NCBI RefSeq assembly: GCF_032854445.1
Contig: NC_088296.1
Coordinates: 14,507,623-14,571,622, forward strand
Direction of reading: 5' to 3'
Source of the DNA: Liolophura sinensis
Lineage: Eukaryota > Mollusca > Polyplacophora > Chitonida > Chitonidae
DNA: 64,000 nucleotides
The translations under genes and the position numbers were made by a program. The notes beneath the pieces were generated by a model that worked only from the letters and a program-made list of their open reading frames with translations, was not told the DNA's origin and ran no database searches. Shown piece after piece: positions 1 through 11,940 of this stretch. Each line of letters starts with the position of its first letter. The stretch's first letter is position 1.

Positions 1-1486
1 AAGTAGTCTCCCTTTAATCACGCAACTGTAATATTTTGGCATGTACAAATACAGTATACACATAGAAAATGCGGGAGTACAGCCATTTCGTGCCATTCCA
101 GATCAGTGAGGCCTTTTTTTGCCTAGCTCTGCTTATAAGAGCCGTGGTGTTAGGGACGTGTCATTTTCCTGCTTTTTACACGAACAGCTGGAAAAAAAGC
201 GTAGCTGAGGTAATTTGATAAGAGGCTGTATTTCAAGTATACACTGTCAACTTGCTGGCTATCACACTCGTCCCTGCTCTCGTTTGTATCATGGACCAAA
301 TAAGTTATGTTTTTGCCAGTTATTTGACACCATCTGTTTATAGGTGTGAAGATCTGCGAGCAAACTACAGACGATCACAGATTTCCCACCACAATTCGAT
401 TCTTGTTTTAGGCATACTCAAGAATATATTCATTTATTTAATTTGTGTTTTACCCTGTACTCAAGAATATTTCACTTACATGACGGCAACCGGCGAAGTG
501 GTGGGAAGAAAGCAGGGCAGGGGCTTTAGAGAGGTACACATTGTGAGATTCCAGTGCAATGAGCTAAGAGGGCTGCTCCAGGAAGATGTAGGCATAACGT
601 AAGCAAGAGAAATGACGGATGCACGTGAGCTCAAAGAGTCCAGGGCATGCTGACCACCAGAACTAATCTCACTAATAAATCAAACAAAATATAAACATCA
701 TCGCTAAGAGGCGGCATAACAAACAACAACAACAAGGTTCATTGTTAGTTCAATGAAGATCTTTACAGTTGAAACAATCATATAAAAACTGCCGCTTTTA
801 CTATTCATTTTTACCTGGTTGCAGTTTTGCAAGAAAGCAGAGGGGAATCCCAGGCAAATAGCCTCTCAACACTGAATACTCTGAAGGTTAGATAAATAAC
901 CACGACACAGTTACACTATGCAAGGAATGACGGCGAAGGCTCTCGCGGAATTGACTATATTAACAATGAGGAATGTGTACGAAAATCGCAGTAGCAGTCT
1001 ACTGCACGTGTGTAGTGGCATCAAAGTAGATGTTGCATGTGTTTTTACGTTCATCCCCCCCCCCCCGGCCCTATCATTATGATGAAGGGAATTAGCTATA
1101 CTGACGGAAATCCAAAACAAAAGCACAGTGTTTGTTATATTCTGTGACAGGCTATTTGGCAAATGTAACTCTGCTAAAACTTTCGTTCACGTGGCTGAAG
1201 TAAAAAAATCGACTGTGCCAATAATCACTCCTCACAATAGTCGTGATTAAAATTGAGAAATACAACACTGAAAATGTTGTTGGTGTGCAATTTGTCGACG
1301 TAAAACCCGCAAGTCCAAGTGACCATGGTTACCTCGCTTTGATGCAGTTGCACTACACATATTGCATATTACCGTCACCACGATGTGGCTGAAATATTGC
1401 CGATTTCGGGTTATGCCATGATTATGTATTTTTTGTATATAACTGTTTTTGTTCTACAGAGAAATTTGTACTTGTATACATGCGTA
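1..1486. repeat. Segmental tandem duplication, copy A
   Basis: This non-coding segment is matched, with many substitutions and indels, by the segment at 1640-3510. Shared landmarks include the stretch around 15-110 (matched near 1645-1750), the 'atcatggaccaaataag' block near 289 (again near 1935), and the 'cacgtggctgaagtaaa' block near 1188 (again near 3250). No convincing gene is seen; the short open frames are not conserved between the copies. A run of about 11 C lies near 1056-1066. Confidence 0.75.
428..535 (-). mobile_element. SINE-A fragment (copy A)
   Basis: Minus-strand SINE-A 3' part: an A/T-rich tail, then 'gtactcaagaatatttcacttac' and a degenerate body. It is matched by 2073-2195 in the other duplication copy, so it predates the duplication. 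Confidence 0.7.
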
Positions 1487-2072
1487 CATGTTATTCTCAA
1501 CACGTCTGTACAAGTAACAGGTGTTAAGGGAGGAGTTGCACTGACAAACACTTCTTTGTGTGAAGGCCATAAAGATATATGTACGTCAATAGTGTAAGAG
1601 AGGTAAGCCTTTTGACTGAGATATTTTTTTTTGCAGCAACTAGGTAGTCTCCCTTCAACGGCGCGAACTTCATATTTTTGTATGTACAAATATAGTATAC
1701 ACATAGTAAAAGTGAGAGTACAGCCATTACGAGCTATTCCAGATCAGTGAGGTCTTATATTGCCCAGCTCTGCTTATTATAGCCATGGTGTTAGGGGCGT
1801 GTCATTTCCCTTCTATTCACATGGACAGCTAGAATAAAAGCGCAGCTGAGGTAAAATTACAAGAGGCCGTATTGCAAGTTCACATTGCCAACTTTCCAGC
1901 TATCACACTCGTCCCTGCTCTCAGTGATTTGTATCATGGACCAAATAAGATATGTTTTTGCCAGTTATTTGACACCATCTGTTTATAGGTGTGAAGATCT
2001 GCGAGCAAACTATACATGGTCACAGCTTTCCCCTCAGTTTCCCAACATAGTTCGATTCTTGTTTTAGGCATA

Positions 2073-2195
2073 CTCAAGAATTTATTTATTTATTTGATTG
2101 GTGTTTTACTCCGTTCTCAAGAATATTTCACGTACATGATGTCAACCGGCGAAGTGGTGGGAAGAAAGCAGTGCAGGGGCTTTAGAGAGATACAG
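2073..2195 (-). mobile_element. SINE-A fragment (copy B)
   Basis: Counterpart of the fragment at 428-535. The TTTA-rich tail, 'gattggtgttttac' and the body motif are visible; the tRNA-like head is missing. Confidence 0.7.
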
Positions 2196-2954
2196 ATTGT
2201 TTGTGAGATTCCAGTGCAATGAGCTAAGAGGGTTGCTCCAGCAAAATGTAGGCATAACGAAAAAAAGAGAAATGACAGATGCACCTAAGCTTAAAGGGCC
2301 CAGAGCCTGTTGACTTCAAGAATTGAGCTCACAGATAAATAAAATGAATTACATCCACCATATATACCATTATATCTGCAAGGTTTATTGTTAGTTCAAT
2401 GGAGTTGTTCGTGACGGCTAAAAGGATCATCAGAGGCATAATGTCAGCCTATACATGTCGCATATGGTAAACCCCAATAGCACAATGAGACGTCCTCAAG
2501 CTTGTTGAATATTGCCGCAGGGAGTTTTCTTTATGGCTGTGCACGCAAGCAGAGCAACTTTATTGAGATATCATTATTAACCGATCTAAAAACTGCCGCT
2601 TTTTGCTGTTCATTTTTACCTGGTTGCGGTCTATTCAGAAAGCGGAGGGGAATCCCAGGCAAATACCCTCTCAATCCTGAATACTCTTAGGTTTAGACAA
2701 ATAACCAGGACACAGTTGCACTACACAATCAATAACAACGGACGCTCTCACAGAATTTACTATATCAACAATCATGCGTGTGTACAGACGTCGAAGTAGA
2801 CACAGTTGCATGTGTTTTTACGTTCAGTTTTTTCCTACAGTCCTCTCATTATGATGAAGGCAATTAACTTATTCTGGCCGAAATCCAAAACAAAGGCACA
2901 GTGCTTCTTATTACAGGAGGCACGCTATTGGGCAAATTTAACTATGCCATAGAG

Positions 2955-3019
2955 TCGTCGTCATATGACTGAAAAAGTGTTAAGTACGAAGCAAAACGTC
3001 AAGCACTCAGTCACTCACT
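2955..3019 (+). mobile_element. SINE-B 3' tail fragment
   Basis: Contains 'gtcatatgactgaaaaa' and ends in 'cactcagtcactcactc', which is the 3' end of the SINE-B seen complete on the minus strand at 37962-38338. It directly precedes a SINE-A. Confidence 0.65.
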
Positions 3020-3035
3020 CTGCCATAGAGGGTTC

Positions 3036-3226
3036 CTTGGCTCAGTTGGTTAGCGCGCTATTGCAGCGTAATGACCACGGAGCTTCTCACCATTGCGGTC
3101 GATGTGGTTTTCTCTCGCCATAATGCAAGCAGTTTTCTCTCGCCATAATGGTGCCCAGTGGTATAAGTGCAGTATTCTTAAGTACGGCATAAAACACCGT
3201 AATAGTAAATCAAATAAATAAATAAC
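3036..3226 (+). mobile_element. SINE-A with internal deletion
   Basis: The tRNA-like head 'tggctcagttggttagcgcg' (box A-like) is intact. Most of the central body is lost, and 'ttttctctcgccataatg' is duplicated within it. The tail 'acggcataaaacaccg' plus 'aataaataaata' is present. Confidence 0.8.
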
Positions 3227-3517
3227 TAACTCTGCTATAGCTTTTTTTCACGTGGCTGAAGTAAAGGAATCGGTGGCGGTCCCGTCGCCCTGTGCAAATA
3301 CCCACTCCCCACAATAAAAATGAGTAAAAATGAGAAGTGTTGTTGATGTGCAGGTCTGCTGTACATTCATTTGCCACAAACTCCACTGACAATTGTTACC
3401 TCGCTTTGATGTGAACACATTGTATACTACTGTCGCCACGATATGGCTGAAATGTTGCCGATGTGTATATTACTGATTTTTTCTTGTACAGAGAAAGTTG
3501 TGCTTTTATACAGGAGC

Positions 3518-3703
3518 TTTGCTGTGAGTTCATGTCCTGCCCATGCAGTCTTCCTCTGCTGTCGTACGTTCGAAGGTCTGGCAACAACCTGCAGATGGTC
3601 AAGGATTTCACCTTCTGTCCGGTTTCCTCTCTCAGTAACGCTGGCCGCCGTTTTATAAGTGAAATATTCTCGAGTGGGACGCAAAACTCCAATCAAGAAA
3701 ATG
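3518..3703 (+). mobile_element. SINE-A, head-truncated
   Basis: Starts in the second half of the tRNA-like region ('gctgtgagttcatgtcc'), runs through the body and ends near 'caaaactccaatcaag'. It lies at the distal edge of duplication copy B. Confidence 0.7.
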
Positions 3704-4596
3704 AAGCTTGAGTGAAACACAAAATCTCTCGGAAAAAGCAAGAAATGTTTGAAAAATAGAAACCCCGCGTGCGACTGAAAAGATAACTATTACAGCATTA
3801 TGTATTACATACATGTGAATTTTGACATCAACATTCTAAATCCTTGGTCTGATTTCCGGGTATAAAAACCAAGTCATACCAATTGTTAACATTGTGTGGC
3901 TAAGTACAACTGTCCTTCGTTTTGGATTAGTGTTCTGAAGGCGTACGTGTATGACACGTCGGTACTTTGACTCAGCTAATCGCTGCCGTTTAATATAATT
4001 GTGAACGGGTTAAAATACAATAAAAATGAATTGCTTGTTTATCTTTTGCTCCAAATTATAGATTCCACAGAAATGATGGCAACAGGACAGTGCGGTAGAG
4101 AATTGTGCAAACAGCAGAAGTTGATCTGCACACAATTGTACAGGAAAAGTACAGCTGTACAGGGAATTTCAACGTGGGCATACGAAGGAGCTTGTGACCG
4201 CACGTCTTCCAATTTTTTCCTGTTTCTATACAAATAGTAATCAGGAAATACATGTGCAGAATGGCCGGACCAAAATTCTCACAACTCTCAGAAATTTAAA
4301 ATGCACCAATGGGCTGCTCCAATTGAGTGCCAGGTCGTGCAGCACTTGCGGGGGTTAACTTTGGAGATGGGCGTGTTTGAATGTAAGCTCAGGTCTACGT
4401 GTTTGTCTTTCAAAGAAAAGCTCCATACCAGGATACGACCTAATCGTCATGCGCAATGAGCTCTTCATGGTTATATCCTTGTTGCTGTGTATTCGTCAGT
4501 TCAGTCTGCCACGTTGTCCATCGAAGCAGTTCTTCTGGTAAAGTGTCATATCCTAATTCGTAAGATCGAATTGTTTCTAATCCGAAATCTTTCAGA
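3704..4596. other. Non-coding interval upstream of the small peptide gene
   Basis: No repeat family or coding exon recognised. The last 100 bases or so would be the 5' UTR and promoter of the candidate gene starting at 4597; no clear TATA box is placed. Confidence 0.4.
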
Positions 4597-4639
4597 ATGA
4601 AGCTTGTTGCGTTGTTGTGCTTGCTGCTGCTAATTCCAG
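4597..4639 (+). CDS. Candidate secreted cationic peptide, exon 1 (signal peptide)
   Basis: The exon encodes 14 codons: Met-Lys-Leu, then an unbroken Leu/Val/Ala/Cys/Ile core ending in Ile-Pro, a textbook signal-peptide start. A GTAAAG donor follows in phase 1. The same plan (14 codons plus one base) is used by exon 1 of the receptor gene at 24534. Joined to the exon at 11641-11729 it gives a 43-residue precursor. What is seen is the hydrophobic leader and the donor; that it splices to 11641 is inferred from phase and from a sensible product. It could instead splice to an exon I have not recognised. Confidence 0.5.
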
Positions 4640-5189
4640 GTAAAGGCTTATTTGTCTATTATTTGTGTTCTTTTGTTTTTAGTTGATTTCTTAAAGAATG
4701 CATTGGGTCATATATAAGTTGATGATGAGTCTAAAGGCTTTGAACTATCATATTGTACATGTATCATTTAGCACTGTCAAAATATACAAATGTATATTGT
4801 ATCGTTTTATTCTAAAATAAACAAATGAACGAATTAGTGGTTTGCTATCAACGCTACACTGGTAGTATTTCAGCAATATCGTGATGAGAGGATTGTAGAA
4901 TTGATAACGTCCAAACTTAAACGAAATAGGAAGCAGTCATAAATAATAAAAAAACAGCTAATAAACAGAACTGAGTTAAAATATTAAATAGATTTGGCTA
5001 GTTACAGCTTCATTCCTTTAGAAATGCTGTAAAGTGATTCAAATATAAAAGTACAATAAAGTGCGTTGAGAGACGAAATATAATCGACCAGATGCCTGTA
5101 TGGAGTCGTATAAAGATAACAAAACACCTATTGACGCCTCTCGGGCTCAAACGGATTAAAATCTATAGATTCCGCTACAAATCGGCGAT

Positions 5190-5345
5190 GAGGTTGCACG
5201 GTCGAATCCCACTCTCGCTGTTTCCTCCGCGGCTTTGTATGTTAAGAGATCCGTGGGATATGTGGTTGTTTTCTACATGTACTGTACCCTCCTCCACCCA
5301 CAAAAATAACCCCTGTCGTATAAGAAAAATAAACCGCAAATTACT
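5190..5345 (+). mobile_element. Possible tRNA-derived SINE remnant of another family
   Basis: A box B-like 'ggtcgaatccc' sits downstream of a degenerate tRNA-like stretch, followed by 'cctcctccacccac' and an A-rich end. Too decayed to assign. Confidence 0.25.
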
Positions 5346-6360
5346 TTTCTTATTTGATTGATGTGTTACACCCTACTTTACTTATGTTTGAAAAAAAAAA
5401 AACCCAAAAAAAAAACCTTTTTATCAAGGCGATGGGCAGCTATATACCGTTTATACTTCATTACTTGCGTATGGCGACGGGAACTGTGGGTTGTTTTGGA
5501 AATAGATCTTGCACTTCTTTAATGCGAATTCCCCTTCGTGGTTTACCACGGGTATACAAATGTCGCACTTAATAATTAGATTACCCACTTGTAAGAAAAG
5601 TGCCTTTTGTTTCTGCTGGAGGGGTCATAGAGTACATGCATTTAGCCAGAATAATATGAAATATGATCAGATGACCTATCCGATGTAACCTATGCATTGT
5701 TTTTGCACTCGTATTTATGTACTTCGTTCTCGAACTTTACACTTTTCAGACGTACAGTCATGGCTGAAGACTCGCAACAGGGTATGCAAACTATACTGTC
5801 GCTATGGCCATCTTCGTACAAGAGATGGAGGGTATATATGTGTCTGTAAGAAATGTAAGTTTGTGAACTCCACATTGTCAGCAGTCAGAAGTGTGTAAGC
5901 CTGTGCCTGTAAGAAATGTTAGTTTGTGAACTCCACTTTGTCAGCTGTCAGAAACGTGTACATCTGTGCCTGTAAGAAATGTAAGTTTGTGAACTCCACA
6001 TTGTCAGCAGTCAGAAGTGTGTATACCTGTGCCTGTAAGAAATGTAAGTTTGTGAACTCCACATTGTCAGCAGTCAGAAGTGTGTATACCTGTGCCTGTA
6101 AGAATTGTTAGTTTGTGAACTCCACATTGTGAGCAGTCAGAAGTGTGTATACCTGTGCCTGTAAGAAATGTAGGTTTGTGAATTCCACAATTTCTGCAGT
6201 CAGACGTGTGTATACCTGTGCCTGTAAGAAATGTAAGTTTGTGAGCTCCACATTGTCAGCAGTCAGATGTGTGTATATATGTGCCTGTAAGAAATGTTAG
6301 TTTGTGAACTCCACATTGTCAGCAGTCAGAAGTGTGTATACCTGTGCCTGTAAGAAATGT

Positions 6361-7242
6361 TAGTTTGTGAACTCCACTTTGTCAGCACTCAGACGTGTGT
6401 ACATATGTGCCTGTAAGAAATGTAGGTTTGTGAACTCCACAATTTCAGCAGTCAGACGTGTGTACATCTGTGCCTGTAAGAAATGTAAGTTTGTGAACTC
6501 CACATTGTCATCAGTCAGATGTGTGTATACCTGTGCCTGTAAGAATTGTTAGTTTGTGAACTCCACATTGTCAGCAGTCAGAAGTGTGTATACCTGTGCC
6601 TGTAAGAAATGTTAGTTTGTGAACTCCACTTTGTCATCTGTCAGAAGTGTGTACATCTGTGCCTGTAAGAAATGTAAGTTTGTGAACTCCACATTGTCAG
6701 CAGTCAGACGTGTGTATACCTGTGCCTGTAAGAAACGTTAGTTTGTGAACTCCACTTTGTCAGCAGTCAGACGTGTGTACATCTGTGCCTGTAAGAAATG
6801 TTAGTTTGTGAACTCCACTTTGTCAGCACTCAGACGTGTGTACATATGTGCCTGTAAGAAATGTAGGTTTGTGAACTCCACAATTTCAGCAGTCAGACGT
6901 GTGTACATCTGTGCCTGTAAGAAATGTAAGTTTGTGAACTCCACATTGTCAACAGTCAGATGTGTGTATACCTGTGCCTGTAAGAATTGTTAGTTTGTGA
7001 ACTCCACATTGTCAGCAGTCAGAAGTGTGTATACCTGTGCCTGTAAGAAATGTTAGTTTGTGAACTCCACTTTGTCATCTGTCAGAAGTGTGTACATCTG
7101 TGCCTGTAAGAAATGTAAGTTTGTGAACTCCACATTGTCAGCAGTCAGACGTGTGTATACCTGTGCCTGTAAGAAACGTTAGTTTGTGAACTCCACTTTG
7201 TCAGCAGTCAGACGTGTGTACATCTGTGCCTGTAAGAAATGT
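6361..7242. repeat. Higher-order repeat, 2 x 441 bp (7 monomers)
   Basis: The blocks 6361-6801 and 6802-7242 share the same order of variant monomers ('gcactcagacg', 'caatttcagcag', 'aaacgttag' and so on) with very few differences, so the 7-mer was duplicated as one unit. Confidence 0.85.
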
Positions 7243-8550
7243 AGATTTGTGATTCCCCAATTTCTGCTGTCAGACGTGTGTATATCTGTGCCTGTAAAAA
7301 TGTAAGTTTGTGAACTCCACATTGTCAGCAGTCAGAAGTGTGTATACCTGTGCCTGTAAGAAATATAAGTTTGTGAACTCCACTTTGTCAGCAGTCAGAT
7401 GTGTGTATATATGTGCCTGTAAGAATTGTTAGTTTGTGAGCTCCACATTGTCAGCAGTCAGAAGTGTGTATACCTGTGCCTGTAAGAATTGTTAGTTTGT
7501 GAACTCTACATTGTCAGCAGTCAGAAGTGTGTATACCTGTGCCTGTAAGAAATGTAAGTTTGTGAACTCTACATTGTCAGCAGTCAGATGTGTGTATACC
7601 TGTGCCTGTAAGAAATGTTAGTTTGTGAACTCCACATTGTCAGCAGTCAGAAGTGTGCATACCTGTGCCTGTAAGAATTGTTAGTTTGTGAACTCCACAT
7701 TGTCAGCTGTCAGAAGTGTGTACATCTGTGCCTGTAAGAAATGTAAGTTTGTGAACTCCACATTGTCAGCAGTCAGACGTGTGTATACCTGTGCCTGTAG
7801 GAAATGTAGGTTTGTGAACTCCACATTGTCAGCAGTCAGACGTGTGTATACCTGTGCCTGTAAGAAATGTTAGTTTGTGAACTCCACTTTGTCAGCAGTC
7901 AGACGTGTGTACATCTGTGCCTGTAAGAAATGTAGGTTTGTGAACTTCACTTTGTTAGCAGTCATACGTGTGTACATATGTGCCTGTAAGAAATGTAGGT
8001 TTGTGAACTCCACAATTTCAGCAGTCAGACGTGTGTATACCTGTGCCTGTAAAAATGTAAGTTTGTGAACTCCACATTGTGAGCTGTCAGAAGTGTGAAT
8101 ACCTGTGCCTGTAAGAAATGTAAGTTTGTGAACTCCACATTGTCAGCAGTCAGATATGTGTACATCTGTGCCTGTAAGAATTGTTAGTTTGTGAACTCCA
8201 CATTGTGAGCTGTCAGAAGTGTGTATACCTGTGCCTGTAAGAAATGTAAGTTTGTGAACTCCACATTGTCAGCAGTCAGAAGTGTGTATACCTGTGACTG
8301 TAAGAAATGTAAGTTTGTGAACTCCACATTGTCAGCAGTCAGAAGTGTGTATACCTGTGCCTGTAAGAAATGTAAGTTTGTGAACTCCACATTGTCAGCA
8401 GTCAGAAGTGTGTATATCTGTGCCTGTAAGAAGTGTTAGTTTGTGAACTCCACATTGTCAGCTGTCAGAAGTGTGTACATCTGTGCCTGTAAGAAATGTA
8501 AGTTTGTGAACTCCACATTGTCAGCAGTCAGACGTGTGTATACCTGTGCC

Positions 8551-9306
8551 TGTAAGAAGTGTTAGTTTGTGAACTCCACTTTGTCAACAGTCAGACGTGT
8601 GTACATCTGTGCCTGTAAGAAATGTAGGTTTGTGAATTCCACAATTTCTGCAGTCAGACGTGTGTATACCTGTGCCTGTAAGAAATGTAAGTTTGTGAAA
8701 TCCACATTGTCAGCAGTCAGATGTGTGTATGTATGTGCCTGTAAGAAATGTTAGTTTGTGAACTCCTCATTGTCAGCAGTCAGAAGTGTGTATACCTGTG
8801 CCTGTAAGAATTGTTAGTTTGTGAACTCCTCATTGTCAGCAGTCAGAAGTGTGTATACCTGTGCCTGTAAGAAATGTTAGTTTGTGAACTCCACATTGTG
8901 AGCTGTCAGAATTGTGTATACCTGTGCCTGTAAGAAGTGTTAGTTTGTGAACTCCACTTTGTCAACAGTCAGACGTGTGTACATCTGTGCCTGTAAGAAA
9001 TGTAGGTTTGTGAATTCCACAATTTCTGCAGTCAGACGTGTGTATACCTGTGCCTGTAAGAAATGTAAGTTTGTGAAATCCACATTGTCAGCAGTCAGAT
9101 GTGTGTATACCTGTGCCTGTAAGAAATGTTAGTTTGTGAACTCCTCATTGTCAGCAGTCAGAAGTGTGTATACCTGTGCCTGTAAGAATTGTTAGTTTGT
9201 GAACTCCTCATTGTCAGCAGTCAGAAGTGTGTATACCTGTGCCTGTAAGAAATGTTAGTTTGTGAACTCCACATTGTGAGCTGTCAGAAGTGTGTACATC
9301 TGTGCC
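8551..9306. repeat. Higher-order repeat, 2 x 378 bp (6 monomers)
   Basis: The blocks 8551-8928 and 8929-9306 repeat the same six variant monomers, including the rare 'gtgaaatccacattg' and 'gtgaattccacaatttctgc' types. Confidence 0.8.
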
Positions 9307-9737
9307 TGTAAGAATTGTTAGTTTGTGAACTCCTCATTGTCAGCAGTCAGAAGTGTGTATACATGTGCCTGTAAGAAATGTAAGTTTGTGAACTCCACAT
9401 TTTCAGCAGTCAGAAGTGTGTGTACCTGTGCCTGTAAGAGATGTAAGTTTGTGAACTCCACATTGTGAGGAGTCAGAAGTGTGTATACCTGTGCCTGTAA
9501 GAAATGTAAGTTTGTGAACTCCACATTGTCAGCAGTCAGAAGTGTGAATACCTGTGCCTGTAAGAAATGTAAGTTTGTGAACTCCACATTGTCAGCAGTC
9601 AGAAGTGTGTATACCTGTGCCTGTAAGAAATGTAAGTTTGTGAACTCCACATTATCAGCAGTCAGAAGTGTGTATACCTGTGCCTGTAAGAAATGTAAGT
9701 TTGTGAACTCCACATTGTCAGCAGTCAGAAGTGTGAA

Positions 9738-11640
9738 TACGGTACAACAGATGTTCTTTATGTCACACCCCATATGCATATTACCACCGTTCCACATTGA
9801 GAGGTGCCAGAGTTGAAATCTATCTGACGTTTTCATTTGACGTTTTCATTTACAGAGGAATGAGTTACAACTATTGCATGCGGGGGAAACTGAGACTACT
9901 TTCTGGTTTCGACATGTAGGCTACAAATTTCAACTATCCCAGATTTTCTCAGTATTTCCATGTGTATTTTTATTAACATGGCTTCAATGATCTATAAGGC
10001 TAGAAGGAGTATAGACCTACCATATAACGCTAGTTTCAACAAGAATCATGCCGCATTGTCTGTTTTTCACTCCATAAACGCACAGCTGTCAGTTTAACCT
10101 GACTCCATCACCTGAAATCCGCCCGCTTTGTTGTGATTGTTCATAGATTAACTTACAGACAATCAGTGTTAAGCTTTTATCGCCCTGACGGAATACTTTG
10201 ATTTAGGCAAGTTTGACAGATTTGGGTTTATAGAGTAAAATACAGAGAATGCTGAATATCTGCCGTAGACCGCAACCCATCAAGGTATTTCAAAGTGATT
10301 TATTAAATGAACATTTCACAATGTTGAAGGCAGAAATATGACGACCCCAGCGGCTTTCATCGCTAAGAAATCAAGCCAGAACTGTCGCCTGAAGGCGTTT
10401 TGCTTATTACCGGATTTAAGCGAGTAAACAAACCTCGGGGTATCCGGCTTCGTGTAACCTAAGTGAAAGTATGCTCGTTTGCCGATTCACACGCCAGTGT
10501 AAAACTTAATATGCCAGCTTTCGAACGAACGTTGTTCGATTAAGATTGGGTTATTTTACTTGTTGCATGTCCAGTTATGAATGGTTGAGTCTTCTGGCTC
10601 ATTTACGTACCTTGTTGTATGTATATCATGTATAGACAGCGTTTGGACGATTGGGCCACCTATACACGGAACATAGGTAGTCGTGGCCCTTGGGCTAAAC
10701 TGTATCATGTGCAGAAAACTGGCGTAATATGAGAGCTTAGTTTCGTGCTTAAGTCATTCATGTGCAGAGAAAAGCCAGTGCGGGCGTGATAGCAGAATGT
10801 GTACGCTGTTGCTATGTTCAGAATTTTATTAGCTCTGCTTACTTGCTATCAGTCAGACGTCAGGTACTTAACAAGAGAATGACGAGATTTCACGAGACCA
10901 AGGCCTTTTATTTTGTGACCCTTGCCTACTCACTCAGCAGTTAAAGCCTTGATCTAGCGGCAGCCAATCATAATTCACATGAGTAAAGTCGCCAGACTGA
11001 TACCAGATTGTTCCACTACGGGTGTGTTTCAGAACTCCGTTTTCCGCTAAAGTTTTGGTTATATCTTGAAGCTGGATGCTCATTCAATCAGCGTTCAGAA
11101 TTGTATTCATTTGAGGAATATATTTTAGAAGTTAATTAAGAACACAGCTTATGACTAAACTCGAAAATTGTTTCGTGTTACGGACATCGGTAGTTCGATC
11201 AGGTAACTCGAGGAAGGTGACGGTTTCCTCGGGATTCTATGGTTCCCAGCTCCTTCAGAATAAAAGCCGTTCTAAATGTATTTGTGAATGAATTATAATT
11301 CACGACGTGAAGTGTCCAAAAAAATAAGTATATCCAGTGGATATTTAAGGCTTTACTGCGATGGGCAATATATGTGTTTTCCTCAGAAAAAGTACGCTGC
11401 TTGAGGAGAGGAATGCTTAAAAGAAGGACGGCAGTTGTAATGGTCTGTTACGAGTGAAAGCTGTCGCGTGATGATAATATGTTTAATAGCCTCAAAATCC
11501 TGACCAAACAAGGTAAGGTCACAAAAACAGTAAATGTTCGATCGACCTGTAAGATATCAATCATGTATTCGATCGGACCGAAATCATATTGTTTCTGTAG
11601 AATTCAAGTTAAGCCTTTCTGTTTTCATTTTGCATTTTAG
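9738..11640. other. Intron remainder, no recognised feature
   Basis: Unique AT-rich sequence between the satellite and exon 2 of the candidate peptide gene. It ends in a strong pyrimidine tract and acceptor ('cctttctgttttcattttg' then CATTTTAG). No other exon recognised. Confidence 0.4.
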
Positions 11641-11729
11641 CTCCATCTGCTCAACGAGAATTCGATGCTCGCTTGGGCTTCTGGAAGGAATGGCTGGCCA
11701 AGCTGAAGGCAAAGAAAAACAATCCCTGA
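11641..11729 (+). CDS. Candidate secreted cationic peptide, exon 2 (mature peptide and stop)
   Basis: After a consensus acceptor, the phase left by exon 1 reads an Ala split codon, then 28 codons and TGA. The precursor would be 43 residues: a leader of about 18 and a mature part of about 25 beginning with Gln. In the mature part Arg/Lys outnumber Asp/Glu by 7 to 3. Phe22, Leu26, Trp29, Leu33 and Leu36 are spaced to form one hydrophobic face of a helix, with a Lys-rich opposite side and a KKNNP end. There is no cysteine, and no dibasic-Gly amidation signal. This is the build of linear amphipathic antimicrobial or signalling peptides, but I recognise no family. No canonical AATAAA is seen nearby. 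The join is inferred. Confidence 0.45.
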
Positions 11730-11869
11730 TATTTGCCCTTGCGTAACCCCACAGTGTGTAAGGCATGTAAGATACATTCATACGATATACCCAAGAAAAC
11801 ATGGAACTAACTAAATTAAATCAAAACAAAGCAATTGTCGTCTGTGTATTCACTGATAAGTCTGATGTT

Positions 11870-11940
11870 TGACTGGTCAAGCGGTTAAAGGCGCATGTCT
11901 TTCAATCGCTCTACCAGGGGATTCCACAAGGCCCAAAGTT
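11870..11940 (+). mobile_element. Degenerate tRNA-like sequence (SINE head or tRNA pseudogene)
   Basis: 'actggtcaagcggttaaagg' resembles a Leu/Ser-type tRNA box A, with a corrupted box B ('ggggattccacaagg') downstream. No full cloverleaf is supported. Confidence 0.3.

Larger units (their letters stand above)
1640..3510. repeat. Segmental tandem duplication, copy B
   Basis: Second copy of the segment at 1-1486, in the same orientation. It is longer mainly because a SINE-B tail and a SINE-A (2955-3226) interrupt it; homology with copy A resumes directly after them ('actctgctatagctttttttcacg' at about 3229 against 'actctgctaaaactttcgttcacg' in copy A). The two SINEs therefore arrived after the duplication. 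Confidence 0.75.
5838..9737. repeat. 63-bp satellite array with higher-order repeats
   Basis: About 62 head-to-tail copies of a 63-bp unit with landmarks 'gtgaactccacattgtcagc', 'gtgtgtatacctgtgcctg' and 'taagaaatgtaagttt'. Because 63 is divisible by three, short frames stay open on both strands (Cys/Lys-rich on plus, 'EFTNLHFLQAQVYTLL' style on minus). On the plus strand they are broken repeatedly by TAG in the variant 'aaatgttag'. I read these frames as by-products, not genes. The array lies in the intron of the candidate peptide gene. Confidence 0.95.

Noticed and set aside
5838..9737. Regularly spaced repeats suggestive of a CRISPR array
   Set aside because: There are no unique spacers between repeats; the units are contiguous, and the DNA is from an animal.
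9318..9836. Long minus-strand open frame (172 codons) with repeated EFTNLHFLQAQVYTLL segments
   Set aside because: It is the antisense reading of the 63-bp satellite; the period is a multiple of three, the other units break it, and there is no splice or start context.
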